This document shows, one piece after another, positions 32,368-45,116 of a stretch of DNA of 64,000 nucleotides; positions within the stretch are counted from its first letter, which is position 1; every line of letters begins with the position of its first letter. Below the pieces are notes generated by a model. The model was not told the origin of the DNA. It searched no databases and saw nothing but the letters and a program-made list of their open reading frames with translations. Origin of the DNA: Terebella lapidaria. Its lineage: Eukaryota; Annelida; Polychaeta; Terebellida; Terebellidae. A program made the position numbers and the translations under genes. Location: contig OX424558.1 of assembly GCA_949152475.1 (NCBI GenBank), positions 30,514,651-30,578,650 of the forward strand, written 5' to 3'.

Positions 32368-34119
32368 TTCTCATTTCGATCTGACAACTTGCCCTCAAGT
32401 GGATTAGCTGAGGTGTCCGTGTCGCCAGGATCACGTAGTTTGAACTCCCCAGCCAACTTCTTCTCATAATTGTCACTGATCTCCTTGTTGGTTTTCTGGG
32501 ACAGCTCTTGTCTGTGCTTGTTGTTGAGTTCTTCAAACCATCGCAGCCTTTCCAGAAACTGGTAAAGAAGTAAAATATTTGAGAACTTAATAGCCTTTAC
32601 AAATCATTCCAAAGATAAATTGAAAAATTTCCATTTATTTTGATATTTCCACATGAGACCGCTTAATCAATATATTCTTCTCTTATCTCTTACATTTTTA
32701 GGAAGGTTTTCACCCCAGTTTGGCAGACTCTTGCCAATAGCAGTCCTCTTTGACTTCTGGTAATTACTGCAAAAACAAGATCAATCAATTTGAGCACACC
32801 ATTGGAGCAAAATTTCATGCAAAATAACACCAGGGTTTCATGAAATTATCACCTACTCTGTAGGTATTTTGGTCTCCCTGGGTGGGCGAGGCTGGTACAT
32901 GTACATAGGCTTCTGTGACTTTTCGTCTAAGACGCCGAGAGATCCCGTCCCGTTGGACGACCGAGAGCGAGGTCGACCGTTGGACATCGGACGCTGCGGC
33001 GAGTCGCTGAGGTTCAGGACCTGCATGTGCTGCATGCTCTCCGCAAGATCCTGCAGGCGCTGTCTGTGGGGTGGAAATTGGTATGACTTTTGTTCAGAAT
33101 TGTTCAAGACATGTGCATGTACATTGTTTAGATTTTGATGTGTTGAAATATCGGGAACCCACTCGTATTCATCTTGTAACATTTCCATCTCCTCCTGGTG
33201 AGTTCTCATCAACCGATCATAGTCTTTCCTAGACACCATCTCCTGCAACAAGAACATCATTTAAAAGTTTAGGTTCAGAATTATTTTTGCAGTAACCAAT
33301 GCTGACAACATTCATTTGTACTACACGTAATACACAATGTAAACATCATTCATTCAGACTAATACTATATGAACCATTACATTTTAGCATGATATAAGGG
33401 AGCTAATTTTTCATCAATGATCATCAGGAAGTACACAAAGAGCCTGACCTCTTTGACCTCTGGTGTCTGTCCTCTCGACACACTGGACATTGCCGACAGG
33501 GAGCGCTCCACCATGTCTGGGTGAAGGTCTTCCTTGGTCATCTCATCCATGTTGATCCCCGTGACATCCAGCACGATTTCATTTACCCTGAATGCCTCTG
33601 AATGGGGAAAAGTGTTCGGAGACATGAGAATTGCAAAATCTCCAATCCAAAATCATTTTGAATTGTCGAATCATGTCATAAGCTCTGCAACTTAGTAAGT
33701 TGATCTGAAAATCTCATCTCTAAAATTTAGAGCCGATGAGACTTCAAATTTCCACTTGATACAACTTACTGTAATGAGACTAGGGCACACAGACCTGTGG
33801 ATTTGTGGTATGTTTTAGGCTGGACTTTCCTGGCCCAGAGGCAGACAAGTGGCAGCTGCCCACAGGGAGCATGCACGGAATTCCCAGTTTGAATCGAGTA
33901 CAGCGGGAAATTCACGGGGGCAATATTGGCTACGCTCTCTGGCAGCCCGAACTTTGATGCGGGAGCATCCACTCGTGACTGGCTGCTCCTCACGGACCGT
34001 GTGGTGGAGTCATCGTCAGTGAGGTCGGAGTCACTGCCTAGGGAGCGTCGCGAGCGGGTGGAGTGGGGGGAGGGATCAGCGCAGTCAGGGTCATGGGGCA
34101 GGGTAACAGTTGGCAAATC
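32354..34119 (-). CDS. Gene X, exons of the middle/3' part (uncharacterised, partly coiled-coil)
   Basis: Minus-strand exons: 34119-33795 (Ser/Asp-rich, RRSLGSDSDLTDDDS), 33597-33449 (FRVNEIVLDVTGINMDEMT), 33242-32857 (EMVSRKDYDRLMRTHQEEME, a predicted helix; then QRLQDLAESMQHMQVLNLSD), 32766-32694 (NYQKSKRTAIGKSLPNWGEN) and 32558 to about 32354 (FLERLRWFEELNNKHRQELS). All junctions have GT-AG sites and matching phases. The last exon runs into the end of the family B element, whose hairpin contains a GT in the phase needed by the next exon at 23896. The protein family is not recognised. The helices suggest coiled-coil contacts. Confidence 0.72.
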
Positions 34120-34772
34120 CTAGGGGGTATGGGGCCGAGAGGCAAGTGTTATGAGGGGCTTTCAAACTTGTGTGAAAAATGTCGAAGTTATTGTAGACCA
34201 TTGGCAACATTTGTGTAACTCACCAAGTCTGAGCTTTTTTTCACGCATATAGAACTTAATAGAAGATGTATTGTATCCTGGATATTATGAACTGTTTATT
34301 GCTTCAGTTAGCACGAATGTGTGTGACATTTTACTGTTAGTGGTCTTTGAATCATTACCAGTATTATTTATAACAGCATTAACTATCCCATGATTTTGCA
34401 GGAGAAATGTGTAGCTCTACACATGTTAAAAGGATTCACAAAACCATGAAATATCAAATTTTTTGACTAGCTGTGTATACTACTTGTGTGAATTTTTCAA
34501 GGAATGAAACACGACTTGTCCCCGAGGCAGTAACTGGAGGTGAAATCTATAACTCTATTTGAGGGCCTTATTGCAGGTATATATTTATTATGTCTATTTC
34601 ACTTTAATGGTAATGCATAAAGAATACACGAATTTGCTCTCAAATGTATCTGTATATGCAAGATAAGTGAAGACCTCATGTTTGACTAATGTGCGTCAAA
34701 GCCTTGTCAATGTTCATCAAAAGTTCTGAAGTACTATTAACAGGTACCTTGATATTTATCTGAATACCTATA

Positions 34773-34988
34773 CTGTAAAGCCCTTAATTTTCACGGACAG
34801 ATAATTTCACAGATTTTTCATTCCTAATCTTTTTCGCAGACATTTAATTTGGCGAAATGGACGCCAACAACAAACAATGCTAACATAACATAATATACCG
34901 TAATTGACATAATTTTGCGGGTATTGACTTTTGCGAGTTTTTCTCAATAGCGAAATTTAATGTCCGCGAAATTTTAAGGCCTTTACAG
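34773..34988. mobile_element. MITE with TA target duplication, CTGTAAAG ends
   Basis: CTGTAAAGCCCTTAATTTTC at the left matches, inverted, GAAATTTTAAGGCCTTTACAG at the right. TA flanks both ends (34771-34772 and 34989-34990). At 216 bp and non-coding, it is a Tc1/mariner/pogo-type MITE. It lies in a gene X intron, downstream of the nested gene. Confidence 0.8.
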
Positions 34989-35467
34989 TAATATTCATTA
35001 TTGTTCTAAAGATAATGTCAGCAAAGTCGATTGGCATACAATTTATTTATCAAAAATTGTAAATATGCATATACAGATGCTGGGTAAAATTCCCAGATGG
35101 AAGCACATGAGTGTCAACAAATCATTTTAGCAGCTATGGTGTAGTGTGCGCCTAACACGGTGGAAGCAGAACTGTATCACAAGTTTCTGGATGTACAAGT
35201 TACTCAACTACCCTAAAACAATTACACCTATGTACACATCCAGTACTGTAGACTGACAATTCTTGACTTTAGAAGCAACTACTGTAAATTTGGAAGCCCT
35301 TTCCCACCTAATAAAGCTAAGTAAGCCACAACCCTCAATTATAGTCAGAAAGGCAAATCAATATTTAGTAAGTCTGGCAAACTTGTTAGTATTATCAAAA
35401 TCGAAGCATTCCACCCTTTATCCATGATGAGTCATTGTGCAGGTGTGAATGAGAAATCAAGAGCTCT

Positions 35468-38185
35468 TCAGTCAGGCGTTGACAGTGGATTGACCAGGTA
35501 CATTCTCTCTGGGTATTTCATGGCATACATGGTAACAATTTCTGGGAAGTTCAACGGGATATCGTGATTCACGTGGAGTAGGGTTAACGTAGCTTGGAGA
35601 ATGTCCAGTGTGGAGTCCACCTCGGTTGACGTCACGTACCGACGGACGTGTCGATCAACTGGTGTCAAGGCAAGGATGTGGAGAATGCTGTAAATGTTTG
35701 GATAGGTATCCTTGTTTGCCCCGCGTAGAGTTTCCCGAAGAGTGGCAGGGAGACCGTCTTGAGCTGCCTGGACCCACTGCTGCTTCCACTGCGTAATCTC
35801 CTGAGGGAGAGTGGCCGGCACAGGTAAGTCGTTCCCGAAATAAATCCGCATGCTTTCCACTTTGTCTTCCGTGAGCTGCCCAAGGTTTGCGGGAATAAGA
35901 AGGAGAGCATTGGCAGCGAGGCCTTCTGGCCTGGCAAGGATGTCACTGAAGAGGAAGCGGATGTGCTTTAGGACACAGTTCAAGAACTTGTTGAAGATGT
36001 GTTCCCTGAAGTAATCTTGCAAGTCAGATAGCGAGGGATTGAACGTTGATGATCGGACACTACTTGGGTAGGACAGTTTGCTGCCGGCAACCACACACAT
36101 GGACTCAATGTCGCTGAATACCTGTTGAAACAAGTAGGCACTTTGTGTCTGTGCTGCCTCGAGAGACTGGATGACTTCTGTTGAGTTTCCCGTGTAGACT
36201 GTACCCACGTATAGAAGGCTACTGTGCAGCAACATGCTCAAGTCCGTGGTAAAGGACAGGACATTTCTAACGACTTGGAAGCCCACGATGAAGTCTGAGC
36301 TAGTGATTTGTGTGAGCAATGCCCAAGCCTCAGGAAGGTCGCTGTTTCTATGGCTAGACTCAGTGGTGATTTTCCTGAGAGATTCGACGAGTGCTTCGTA
36401 GATCTCGTTGAGGTCCTCCCACAGGGAATAGTTTGCCGACCAGTCACTTTCTGATAGACTTTTCAGAGCCGCCATTTGACTGTCAAGTCTCTCCAAGTTC
36501 TTCAGATCTGTTAGCGTCTTCAGTAAGAGCTTTTTCCTGGAAAGTGACCCTGTCAGAAATTTATTCACCAGCTCCATTACATGCAATACAAAATGCACCT
36601 CTTTCACACAGCACATCTTGCAGAGAGTGGTGTTGAGAATGTTGTGGCCTGAATGGAAACACGGAATGTGAGAGAAGAGTTTTCCTGCAGTTTTCTGGGA
36701 CTCACTGCAAGTACATAGACAGATCGTGCTGGCCAGCCGGAGGTTACTATCATAGCTCTGGGAACCACACTTCACCACCTCCAGACCTAACATGCTGAGT
36801 CTCTCTTTGATGCAGAACTGTAGAGTGTGCTGACTGATCTCCTCGCGACTGATAAAGTCAATTAGACGCTCGACCGGTTCGTTGTTGTGAACGTATCGCA
36901 GGACGAGACCCACAGCACCTACAGGACCACTATCTGCAAGTTCCTCCAACAAAATACCATACAACGGCCCCAAGATCTGCTCCTTGATTTGTCGGATGAT
37001 CCTTCCCTGGACGTGGCGCTTAACACACTCCACCAGGTCATTCTGACAGGACTTTGAAGCATATGTCGCGGTCAGCTGACAGAGCTCCTGGTGGTCCCGC
37101 AGCGCCTGATCCCCAGAGTCAATCCTTACGTCGAGGATCGCTTTGATGAGGTCATTGGAGGCAGCTCCGTTCCGACTGGAGTTTCCGAGGAACCCCTGTC
37201 GTCCACAGACCTCCACTGCCTTCAGAATACACTCAAGGAACTGTTTGTTTTTCTCTAGGTCCCCTTCAGGGCTCACTGGCGCAGGAGTTATTGGACCAGG
37301 GATCACGCCATTCTGCATCTGCTCGACAAACTCGTCCATCTTGGCCTTGGATTCGAGGTGATACTGCAGGTAGCTGTGGCTGAATATGTCCCGCTTGGCA
37401 TCCTTCCAGTGAGTGTAGGGGATCGTGATGAGACCCTTAGCGCGGGTTCCAGAAGATGACTGGCTGGGGAACAGGACACAGCAGAGACAGAACAGACCTT
37501 CCCGCGCCCGCGAGTAAGCAAGGAAGTCAAACAGATCGAACCATTCCACATTACAGCGTCGATTAGTTACACCATCTTTCTTGCGCTTGTCAATGTACTG
37601 TCTCGTTGGAAAGACATAACCTTTCTCAGGTTTGCGAGTTAGGATCAGTTGGTACTTAGCGGTGGCATCAGACTGACGTGGAGGGCAGTAGTCGCTGATG
37701 TCCAGACTGTACAGGGACAGTGGCAGAACTCCAGACAGTGGTGCTGAAGTGGTTCAGAATTTAGTTGTAATTTTCCATGATGTAATCAACATTTTAGTTA
37801 TCACTTTGAAATATACTACATGTAGTTATATAGCAGACTTAGAAGTAATAGTATTCCATACTATAGATACAAGTAATATAGATTCCAAACAGATTCAAAT
37901 ATGGTTCGATGTGACACTAAAGACTCGATGTTACTGAATACTTTTAGAAGCCAGTTATGATCAGATTGCCATTAGGATACTGGTACCTGGCAAGTTTCCA
38001 TTTTCCGTAGAACCTTCCGATGAAGAGGCTTCGCCACTTGTAGAGTCCAACTCCGCACCATTCAATAAATTGGACTCTCCCGAATCTGAAGATGCATCTG
38101 TGCAACTTTCTGAGCTAGTTTCGCCATCTGCACAATCATTCGGGTTGGTTTTGAGTCTTTTATTTGTTCTTTCACCTCCATCCAT
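35468..38185 (-). CDS. hAT-transposase-derived protein (TTF-type zinc finger / DUF4371-like), nested in gene X
   Basis: There are two exons: 38185-37987 (start ATG; acidic Ser/Glu-rich N-terminus) and 37743-35468, with a 243-nt intron whose phase fits (G|CA, Ala). The product is about 824 residues. Order: acidic tail (1-66), a TTF-type zinc-binding region (ISDYCPPRQ, RRCNVEWFDLFDFLAYS, GLFCLCCVLF), a transposase core of DUF4371 type (DSGDQALRDHQ, QNDLVECVKRHV, VGLVLRYVHN, ECVKC/SQSYDS) and a C-terminal hAT dimerisation region (YPNIYSILHILALTPVD...LLHVNHDIPLNFPEIV). The place where active relatives have the first catalytic Asp reads YGILLEELADSG, and no terminal inverted repeats are seen, so it is probably a host gene or an old, still open copy. 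It lies within one intron of gene X, same strand. Confidence 0.8.
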
Positions 38186-39345
38186 TCTGCTTATCTTCTA
38201 ATAGGAATTTCATTCATGCAGATGACACGTTTTCTTCCTGCAATAAATGATAAAAGCTGTGCAGATAGCATGGCAATGATTGGAGATGCTCACGTTTGCC
38301 TAGAGTGACAGGACTTCTGCTTCATCATGGAGCGGGTGGCCGGGTGCATTTCGACTTGGTTTTTTCTAATGATAAGACTGTCATTGTCATCTTCACAATA
38401 AAATTGACCACGAGATCCAAGATGCAGTGCTCCACATAATTTATTAGGCAGTTAGCAAATAACAAGGAATCTCTCGTTGTCATCAGACCGTCAAATTCGG
38501 CAATCATCCAACTTACCTCCATTATCGCCCACTCCCATGTCAAAAAACGCAATTTGAAAGCGATTCTGTTCCGAGTTACGGGTTTAACAACAACTATGCC
38601 AACAACTTACCAGTTTTTCTTTGATCGTACGATCAATCATTGTGTTGAAAGCGTGAAATTCAATACCGATTATTTTCAAAAAGTATAAATTCTTTCGTTT
38701 CGAAGTCGTTCGCCAGATGGCAGTGCGTCATAACGTTCGTTCGTTATGTACCAAAATATGAAAGCGGGTGGTAATCTGCCAATATATACCGGTGTATATA
38801 TATTTCATCGAATGGAAAAGTAACCACTGCAGTGTGTGAAATAAACCCACAATTCATCTCAATAACATTCAACTATGTTTTTAATGTTGATGAACTTCGA
38901 TTGAAGTAGATCTAGATCGTGGTCACAATGTCTTGTCATTTATTTTGCCGAGTGGATTCCATTAATTTTTTTGTGATGTGGTAAATCTTCATCGTGGGAA
39001 AATACACCTAAAATAAACTAGAAAAAATACATTTTGTAATGCTTACTTCCATTTATTTTTGCAGTATGCACTTAATTTCCATATAGATATTACGAAAGAA
39101 AATTCATGGACATTAAAAAAAACAATACACACTGTCGTATTATGGAGTCAGTTGTTTTTTAGGTGTTTAAATGCTTTTCATGGTAAATATCTTGAGTAAC
39201 CTATATGCTTGCATTTGTATTCAGCACTTGATGATGATAAACAATTGTTGCCAATGGAATTAAACGGTACTACCAATATTGATAATATATAAATGGTAAA
39301 TGGATATTACAAGTTGAACACCAAATTTAAGGGAATATAAAATAC
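38186..39345. other. Intronic sequence upstream of the nested gene, nothing recognised
   Basis: It must contain the 5' UTR and promoter of the hAT-derived gene if that gene is independently expressed. No clear TATA box or repeat family is seen. Confidence 0.35.
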
Positions 39346-41833
39346 CAGGGTTTTCAGGTCTGCCATCTCAATTGTTGCCATGGCAACTATATTATTCATG
39401 GAGCCCTGGCAAACAGAAATTCGTAGATGTTCGGGATTCTTCACAGAACTTTGCCTGCCTCCCTTCTGTTCAGGCATTGAAAACAACATCTCTTCGAACC
39501 TGCAAAATATCGGCAATTCGGCATATCAACTCGTAAACAGTCAATTGAAAATAGTACTCCAGTTTCTATTCTTTGAAGGGCGTATGTGCCTGATTTTTCA
39601 CCTTCGAGTTGAGTTCTGTTTCTCTGAGTCTGCCTTCGACGATACTGAATCTTTATCACTCGGTATGCTTCCTGCAAAATATACACTCTATAAATAATAA
39701 CAATTAAACTCAGGCATATAATCATAAATCTTCTGAAAAAATCACAGTGTTTACCCCTTGAGCCTCGGGTTCCTATCAGGCCTCTGCCTCGTCGTGGTTT
39801 CGATTCTTGTGTTTTTTGTGAACCTTCCTCGACACTTGTTTGTGAAACTGCTGTCTTAGTTTCATCAACCTGTTTTCTCCACACAGAGATATATTATTGT
39901 GAATTATATCGTTTTGAACAGCATTGAACTGTGAACAAAAATATTTTTAAAAAAAATATTATCATTTGTGTATCTATAAAGCACATACGTGTTCAACATC
40001 ATTTTCAATGACAGGATCCAGAACATCTGTTTTGTAACTTTCACCTCCGCAGATAAAAGAACACCTGATTTGCTGTTCGCTCAGGCCTTCAGGTTTGTAA
40101 ATTTTGATGTAAAGGTAACGATCATATGTTGGATCGCTTGTGCCACATTTTTTATCTTTGGTTGGAGGCTTCACATAGGTTGGAACAGGCTCAACCTGCG
40201 AATACAACATGAAAGAGCAGGTTAAAGACATTTTAGAATATTTAGAGTAATGAATATTCAAGTATATCGACCACAGTAAAATCTGTTACTTAAAAGCTTT
40301 GCATCTAAAAATATAATTGAATTTTGTAGTGCACATACACAAAACTATGATTATTTAAAAAAAAAACGTAAATACCATAACGGTTTCCTGGACAACCACT
40401 GAAGGTACAGCTTGCTGAATATCTAAATCAGGTGACTTTGTATCCATGGTAACAGCAGAGCTTTCCTCGGAGGAATCATCCTCCTGGTTCAAACAAACAT
40501 ATACATTGTATAACTTGACTTGTACGGGGAGGAATCAGGAAGAACAGGGCGCCGGGGAAAAAACATTATGGTGAGAAAATGTGGTGTATATAACTTTTTA
40601 AGGTGAATGTATTTTTTCAGTATTCTACTGTGTGGCACAAAAAGATCAAATGATTCTTTTATTTGAAACTTTTAACCTGTTTAGAAAAGGTAATTATTGC
40701 ATATTTTCCTCTATAATAAACACTTTGGGTAATCTTGCTTTGCCCCTCAAAAAGAGAAAGTTATGTCACTGAAAATTCTAACAATTTTCAATGACTACCT
40801 TCTTCAGACTCTAATACTAACTAGACTCTTCTCAAATATCATTTGGTAATATTTTGTACTGGAATTTCCTTGGTTTTTTTTTTATACCAACCAAGATTAC
40901 TCAAAGCGTTTATTATAGAAGGTAGTATATGGGCATAGATACTTGAATGTACATCAACCAGTATTTATGTACAATGTATACCTGAGCTAGCCATCTACAC
41001 CAAAACATATAGCATGTGGTAGGAATTACCTACTAGTAGTTACTGAACGATATTAATGAGGAATAAGGTTTACATAAGGTTAATGGGAAGCGTGTAAAAA
41101 AATCTTAAAAGAGAATCAATACACTTACTATGCAATGACAGTGTACCAATTTATAATATATTTACCCAAAATGTATTGTGAGTGATACACCACTAAACTC
41201 TGATTTACCGTACATGTACACATATACAGGAGGAGAAAGGAGAGGAGAAATAATGAGTACATGGCATGGAGTTTGTTACATACATACAGGGTGAGACAGA
41301 ATAGCTACATGTACAATATTTATATGCTAAACTACTCATTATTTTGCAACCTTTTTCTTTGTGGTAGAATCTCCCTTATGCTTTTATGAAAAGAAAATAA
41401 AGAAACTTGGATTTTGCTTCCCTGCTATTTATCAATTTACTTGCACATTAGTTATTATACATACACGATTACTAAACGTGAATAGATCAGAGTGATTGAA
41501 AGTGATGTCATGGTGATTCGTTCTCAAAATTATATAACACAAAATCATGCAGTGTCAATCACACAATTTCCACAGAAAATATTCACATACGATCAAACAG
41601 ACTCACATATTATGTAAAATCAGGCAAAATTCAAAACAGTTAACAGACTTTGACCAATCAGCCCGATTACGAGTCTAGTGGACTGACTGACCTGTTCACT
41701 GGCGCTGCTTTCGTCGGACGGTTCCGACAGCTGCTGCATCTGAGTCTCGACTGGGAGGTCGGACGTCTCTTCTTCGTCCTCCGAGTCGGACGCGTTCTCC
41801 ATCGTGTCCAGGTACTGCTGCAAAGCCGGGATC
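39346..41833 (-). CDS. Gene X, middle exons (possible C2-like region)
   Basis: Minus-strand exons: 41833-41692 (IPALQQYLDTMENASDSEDE, acidic), 40483-40376 (EDDSSEESSAVTMDTK), 40195-39989 (VEPVPTYVKPPTKD, then YDRYLYIKIYKPEGLSEQQI), 39869-39755 (Arg/Gly-rich, RRGRGLIGTRGSRG), 39671-39602 (SIPSDKDSVSSKADSEKQ) and 39499-39346 (FEEMLFSMPEQKGGRQ, then HLRISVCQGSMNN). Phases agree at every junction. The strand-like YLYIKIYKPEGL and HLRISVCQGS segments resemble the first strands of C2-type beta sandwiches, but this is a guess. The next exon is at 34119, across an intron of 5.2 kb that holds the nested hAT-derived gene. Confidence 0.72.
40708..40925. mobile_element. Miniature element made of two DIRS-copy-2-like terminal repeats
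   Basis: CCTCTATAATAAACACTTTG at the left and AAGCGTTTATTATAGAAGG at the right are inverted relative to each other and closely match the outer part of the DIRS copy 2 terminal repeats. The 218 bp between them is only loosely similar to the repeat interior. It looks like a DIRS remnant reduced to its ends. Confidence 0.5.
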
Positions 41834-41930
41834 CTGATGGGGTGAGAGGTTGATATTCATCAGTATATATGCTTATACAAGATAACATAATGCTGGTAAC
41901 TGTACTTTCAATTGGCTAGCAGTTTGAAAA

Positions 41931-42129
41931 TCGGGAGGCCTTATGTTTTTGTGTGTTTTTTTTTTTTTTTCTTCCGCCGTTTGGTTTCCGGTTCATAACT
42001 CTTGAACGCCTTATTCTATCTTTCCGAAATTTTCACAGCTCATCCGAAATACTTTGCTCCTAACCCCTATTGTTTTTCGTCGAGATCCGAAATCCAAGAT
42101 GGCCGCCAGCGGCCATTTTGGAAAAAAAA
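41931..42129 (+). mobile_element. Diverged 5' fragment of a family A-like element
   Basis: GGAGGCCTTATGTTTTTG, a T tract and CTTCCGCCGTTTGGTTTCCG match the family A 5' end (CCTTATGGTTTTG, T tract, CTTCCGCCACTTTTGGTTTCCG), and similarity continues to about 42090. It ends where the family C element begins. Confidence 0.55.
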
Positions 42130-43799
42130 TTAGCCCAAGGGCTAAGATAGGTTACCGGACAACTTTAGTTGAAACAGGACAGGTGAGATATGACGTTAAG
42201 ATAAACCAATCATCTTCGTGAACTTCAATGTCATCATTAAGTGTGCAGCATATAACCTTGTATTCATGTATGTTCAAAATACAAATACAAGGTCTATCTA
42301 CAAGTCTTTTGTCTATAAACGAAATTTACACATTTCTTGTTGGACGTGACACTGAGATATAGCACTCAATGTCATCTGACGTCAAGTTCAACGTCACCCA
42401 AAAAAGCCACATATATATGTGGTATACATGTATATGACTTCCAATTCCAGCTATACCTACAAACATTTTTTGGCTGTAGAGGCCAATTTACACACTCAAG
42501 GGGCCTTTTAAGCAATTCAAAGCACTCCATCTTTATACACAATGTCAGGGACCCCAATTAGCATGTTTTATAACAAAAATCTCAAAACTGATCAGATAAA
42601 TTTGAAGGAAAACGACCAAAAATTAAATTTGGGGCCTATTCAGCCTAAATTTCTAGCCTTTTGAGCAATTCAAGGCACTTTATACACTATATACATATTT
42701 ATACACATCATGTCAAAAACCCCAATTACTACCGGTATGTTTTGAAATAAAAATCTCAAAAGTGATCAGACAGTTTTCGATTAAAGACAAACAAGGTGCA
42801 AATTTGGGCATTTTTTACATTTCAAGGTCATCCAAGGTCAAATTCAAGGTCACCACACAAGTCTTCATATATGACTTCCCATTTGAAAGTGCTAATTTCT
42901 AAGCTCTATCTTCAAGCATTCTATGAGTACAGTCTAGGCAGCTCCCATTATGACGGGTTTTTTTCGTCGACCCGTCAAAAATTCAAAATGGCCGCCACAC
43001 GGAGACCAGTGATTCAAGGGCAACAAAACTTATACACATCATAAAGGTACATAGAGGGAATCTTCTGAAACGAAAATCAAAACTGATCAGACAGTTTTCG
43101 AGAAAAGACAGAAAAGCTGCAAATTTGGGCATTTTTCGACCCAAAAATGGCTATTTTGACCTTTCAAGGTCATCCAAGGTCAAATTCAAGGTCACCACAC
43201 AAGTCGCCATATATGACTTCCCATTTGAAAGTGCCAATATCTAAGCTCTATCTTTAAGCGTTCTATGAGTACAGTCCGGGCAGCTCCCATTATGAAGGAA
43301 AAAAGTGCCGAAAATTTTCCGTCCAAATTTTTTTTCAAAGGGTGAAAAATTTTTTTTTGCCTAGAAATGGCCCGAAGTGGATAGTAACGCGATTTGGGGC
43401 AAAAAAATTTTTTTTCGCCGACCCTTCAAAAATTCAAAATGGCCGCCACACGGAGACCGGCGATTCAAGGGCAACAAAACTTATACACATCATAAAGGTA
43501 CATAAGGGGAATCTTTTGAAACAAAAATCTCAAAACTGATCAGACAGTTTTTGAGAAAATGGCCGCCAAAGTCCAAAATTGGCCATTTTTCGTCAAAAAT
43601 GGCCGCCATTTTGAGAAAAATGCGAAAATCAAAAAACTAAAAAAAAAACCCCTCTTGAAATATTTTTAGGCATTTTTGTGCAAAATTTCAGAAAAATCCG
43701 CCTGTAAACTTTAAAGATACAGCTGTGGACGGACGACGGACGGACGACGGACGCAATGTGACGGCAATAGGTTATCGGACCATAGGTCCGGTAACCTAA
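42130..43799 (+). mobile_element. Helentron-like element, family C, copy 1
   Basis: The 5' hairpin is TTAGCCCAAGGGCTAA, followed by AGGTTACCGGA. The 3' end has the hairpin GGACCATAGGTCC followed by TCCGGTAACCT, the inverse of the 5' motif, so the subterminal repeats are 11 bp. The interior holds a repeated block (CATTTGAAAGTGC..., GCCGCCACACGGAGACC..., CTGATCAGACAGTTTT) and a GACG-rich microsatellite before the 3' hairpin. No proteins. It lies in an intron of gene X and is related to copy 60633-61799 and, in its interior, to family D. Confidence 0.75.
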
Positions 43800-43984
43800 A
43801 AATCGGGCGATTCCTGTCAATGTCATAATTTGATTCAGGCAATTTCCAGGGGAAAAAAATTTTTTAGGTGTATTTTTTTTTTTTTGGACTATTTTTCCCT
43901 CGCCTAAGCCCATGCAGATGTAATACTGTAACTGAGCCATGCTACTGTATTCACTGACTGCAGCCTGCATGTCCAGCATGAGGC

Positions 43985-44236
43985 TAGGCTCTGCTCTCTC
44001 AGCCAGTGCAGAAGATCAGCCAGTCTGTCCAGCACAGCAATATAGGCTCTGCCCCTCTCAGCCAGCCCTGCTCAGTCATGCCTTACAAGATCAGCCAGTC
44101 TGTCCAGCACAGAAATAGGCTCCGCCCCTCTCAGCCAGCCCTGCTCAGTCATGCCTGACAAGATCAGCCAGTCTGTCCAGCACAGAAATAGGCTCCGACC
44201 CTCTCAGCCAGCCCTGCTCAGTCATGCCTGACAAGT
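43985..44236 (+). repeat. 73-bp minisatellite (about 3.3 units)
   Basis: GATCAGCCAGTCTGTCCAGC recurs at 44014, 44089 and 44162. Units share CTCAGCCAGCCCTGCTCAG. Intronic in gene X. Confidence 0.85.
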
Positions 44237-44889
44237 GATACAGCAGTAAAACTAGCATGTCCAACATGACCCTAGGCTCATATCCATGGATAATCCCTCA
44301 CTCCCCCCTCCAAAGCCTGGTTTACTAGTGTGTGTACATGGTAAAAGAACGAAGTTCCATCCCACAAAATACAATAGTTGGTTAATAAGCCAACACACAT
44401 GACACAACATGCTTGGGGAATGATTTGCCCTGTCTGCATTTATATTGTACAAACATGTATTGTTTGAATGTTTTGTTATTCAACTCTATTTCACATGCAA
44501 TGACCAAATCATCATTGTTTTAGTTAGCTGGGAAATGTTTGGCTTTGGTTATAATATGAATGCGAAAATTCCGCTGTATTGTATAAGTTTTGAAATCACA
44601 AAATTGGCCAAGATGACACAGCATTCTTTTAGTCACGTATCATTTTATACTTGACAGGAGCACCTGAAAAATATCACGAACAATATATACTAGTACGCTG
44701 AATAATATTGGCTGGGTAATTGTCCATTCATTTGGGGTGGCAAATGTCTGGTGGGCCAAGTTGTCAAGATGATAGAAAGCAGTTCTGGTAAGAAACTGTC
44801 TGATGAGCTCTCACTCTTACCCACATACAATGGCCTATGTATCCTTTTTTCTCAGTCCAGTATGACCATTTGAAATGATAAGAACAAAT

Positions 44890-44928
44890 TGGGGGATGCC
44901 ACAAAGCCTATAGGCTTTTATGTCTAGT
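44890..44928 (+). mobile_element. Solitary Helentron-like 3' terminus (fifth family)
   Basis: GGGGGATGCCACAA, the hairpin AGCCTATAGGCT and TTTATGTCTAGTT align with the family B 3' end in order and spacing. No matching 5' end was found nearby, so only the terminus is called. Confidence 0.4.
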
Positions 44929-45116
44929 TCCATGACAGTTTCCTTGCATTTTGAGCATATCTCACAGAAAAAAAGGAATTAATGTATGCTCATACGTTTT
45001 AAAAGGAGAATGTGCGCGCATACATTAATGCTAATTTTGTGAATTAGCTATTGCTATTTTGTGAATTATAAAAAGGAATTGCTATTTTGTGAATTATAAT
45101 AATTGAGTAAACAAAC

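Noticed and set aside
33066..33165. Intron within the gene X exon 33242-32857, suggested by an acceptor-like CCACCCCACAG
   Set aside because: No donor gives the needed phase, and the frame reads through without a stop, so a single exon is simpler.
43720..43760. GACG-rich runs near the ends of families C and D as independent loci
   Set aside because: They recur at the same place in every C and D copy, so they are part of the elements.
44344..44370. 5' end belonging to the solitary 3' terminus at 44890
   Set aside because: GAACGAAGTTC resembles the family B 5' hairpin, but the inverse of the 3' motif is not present beside it.
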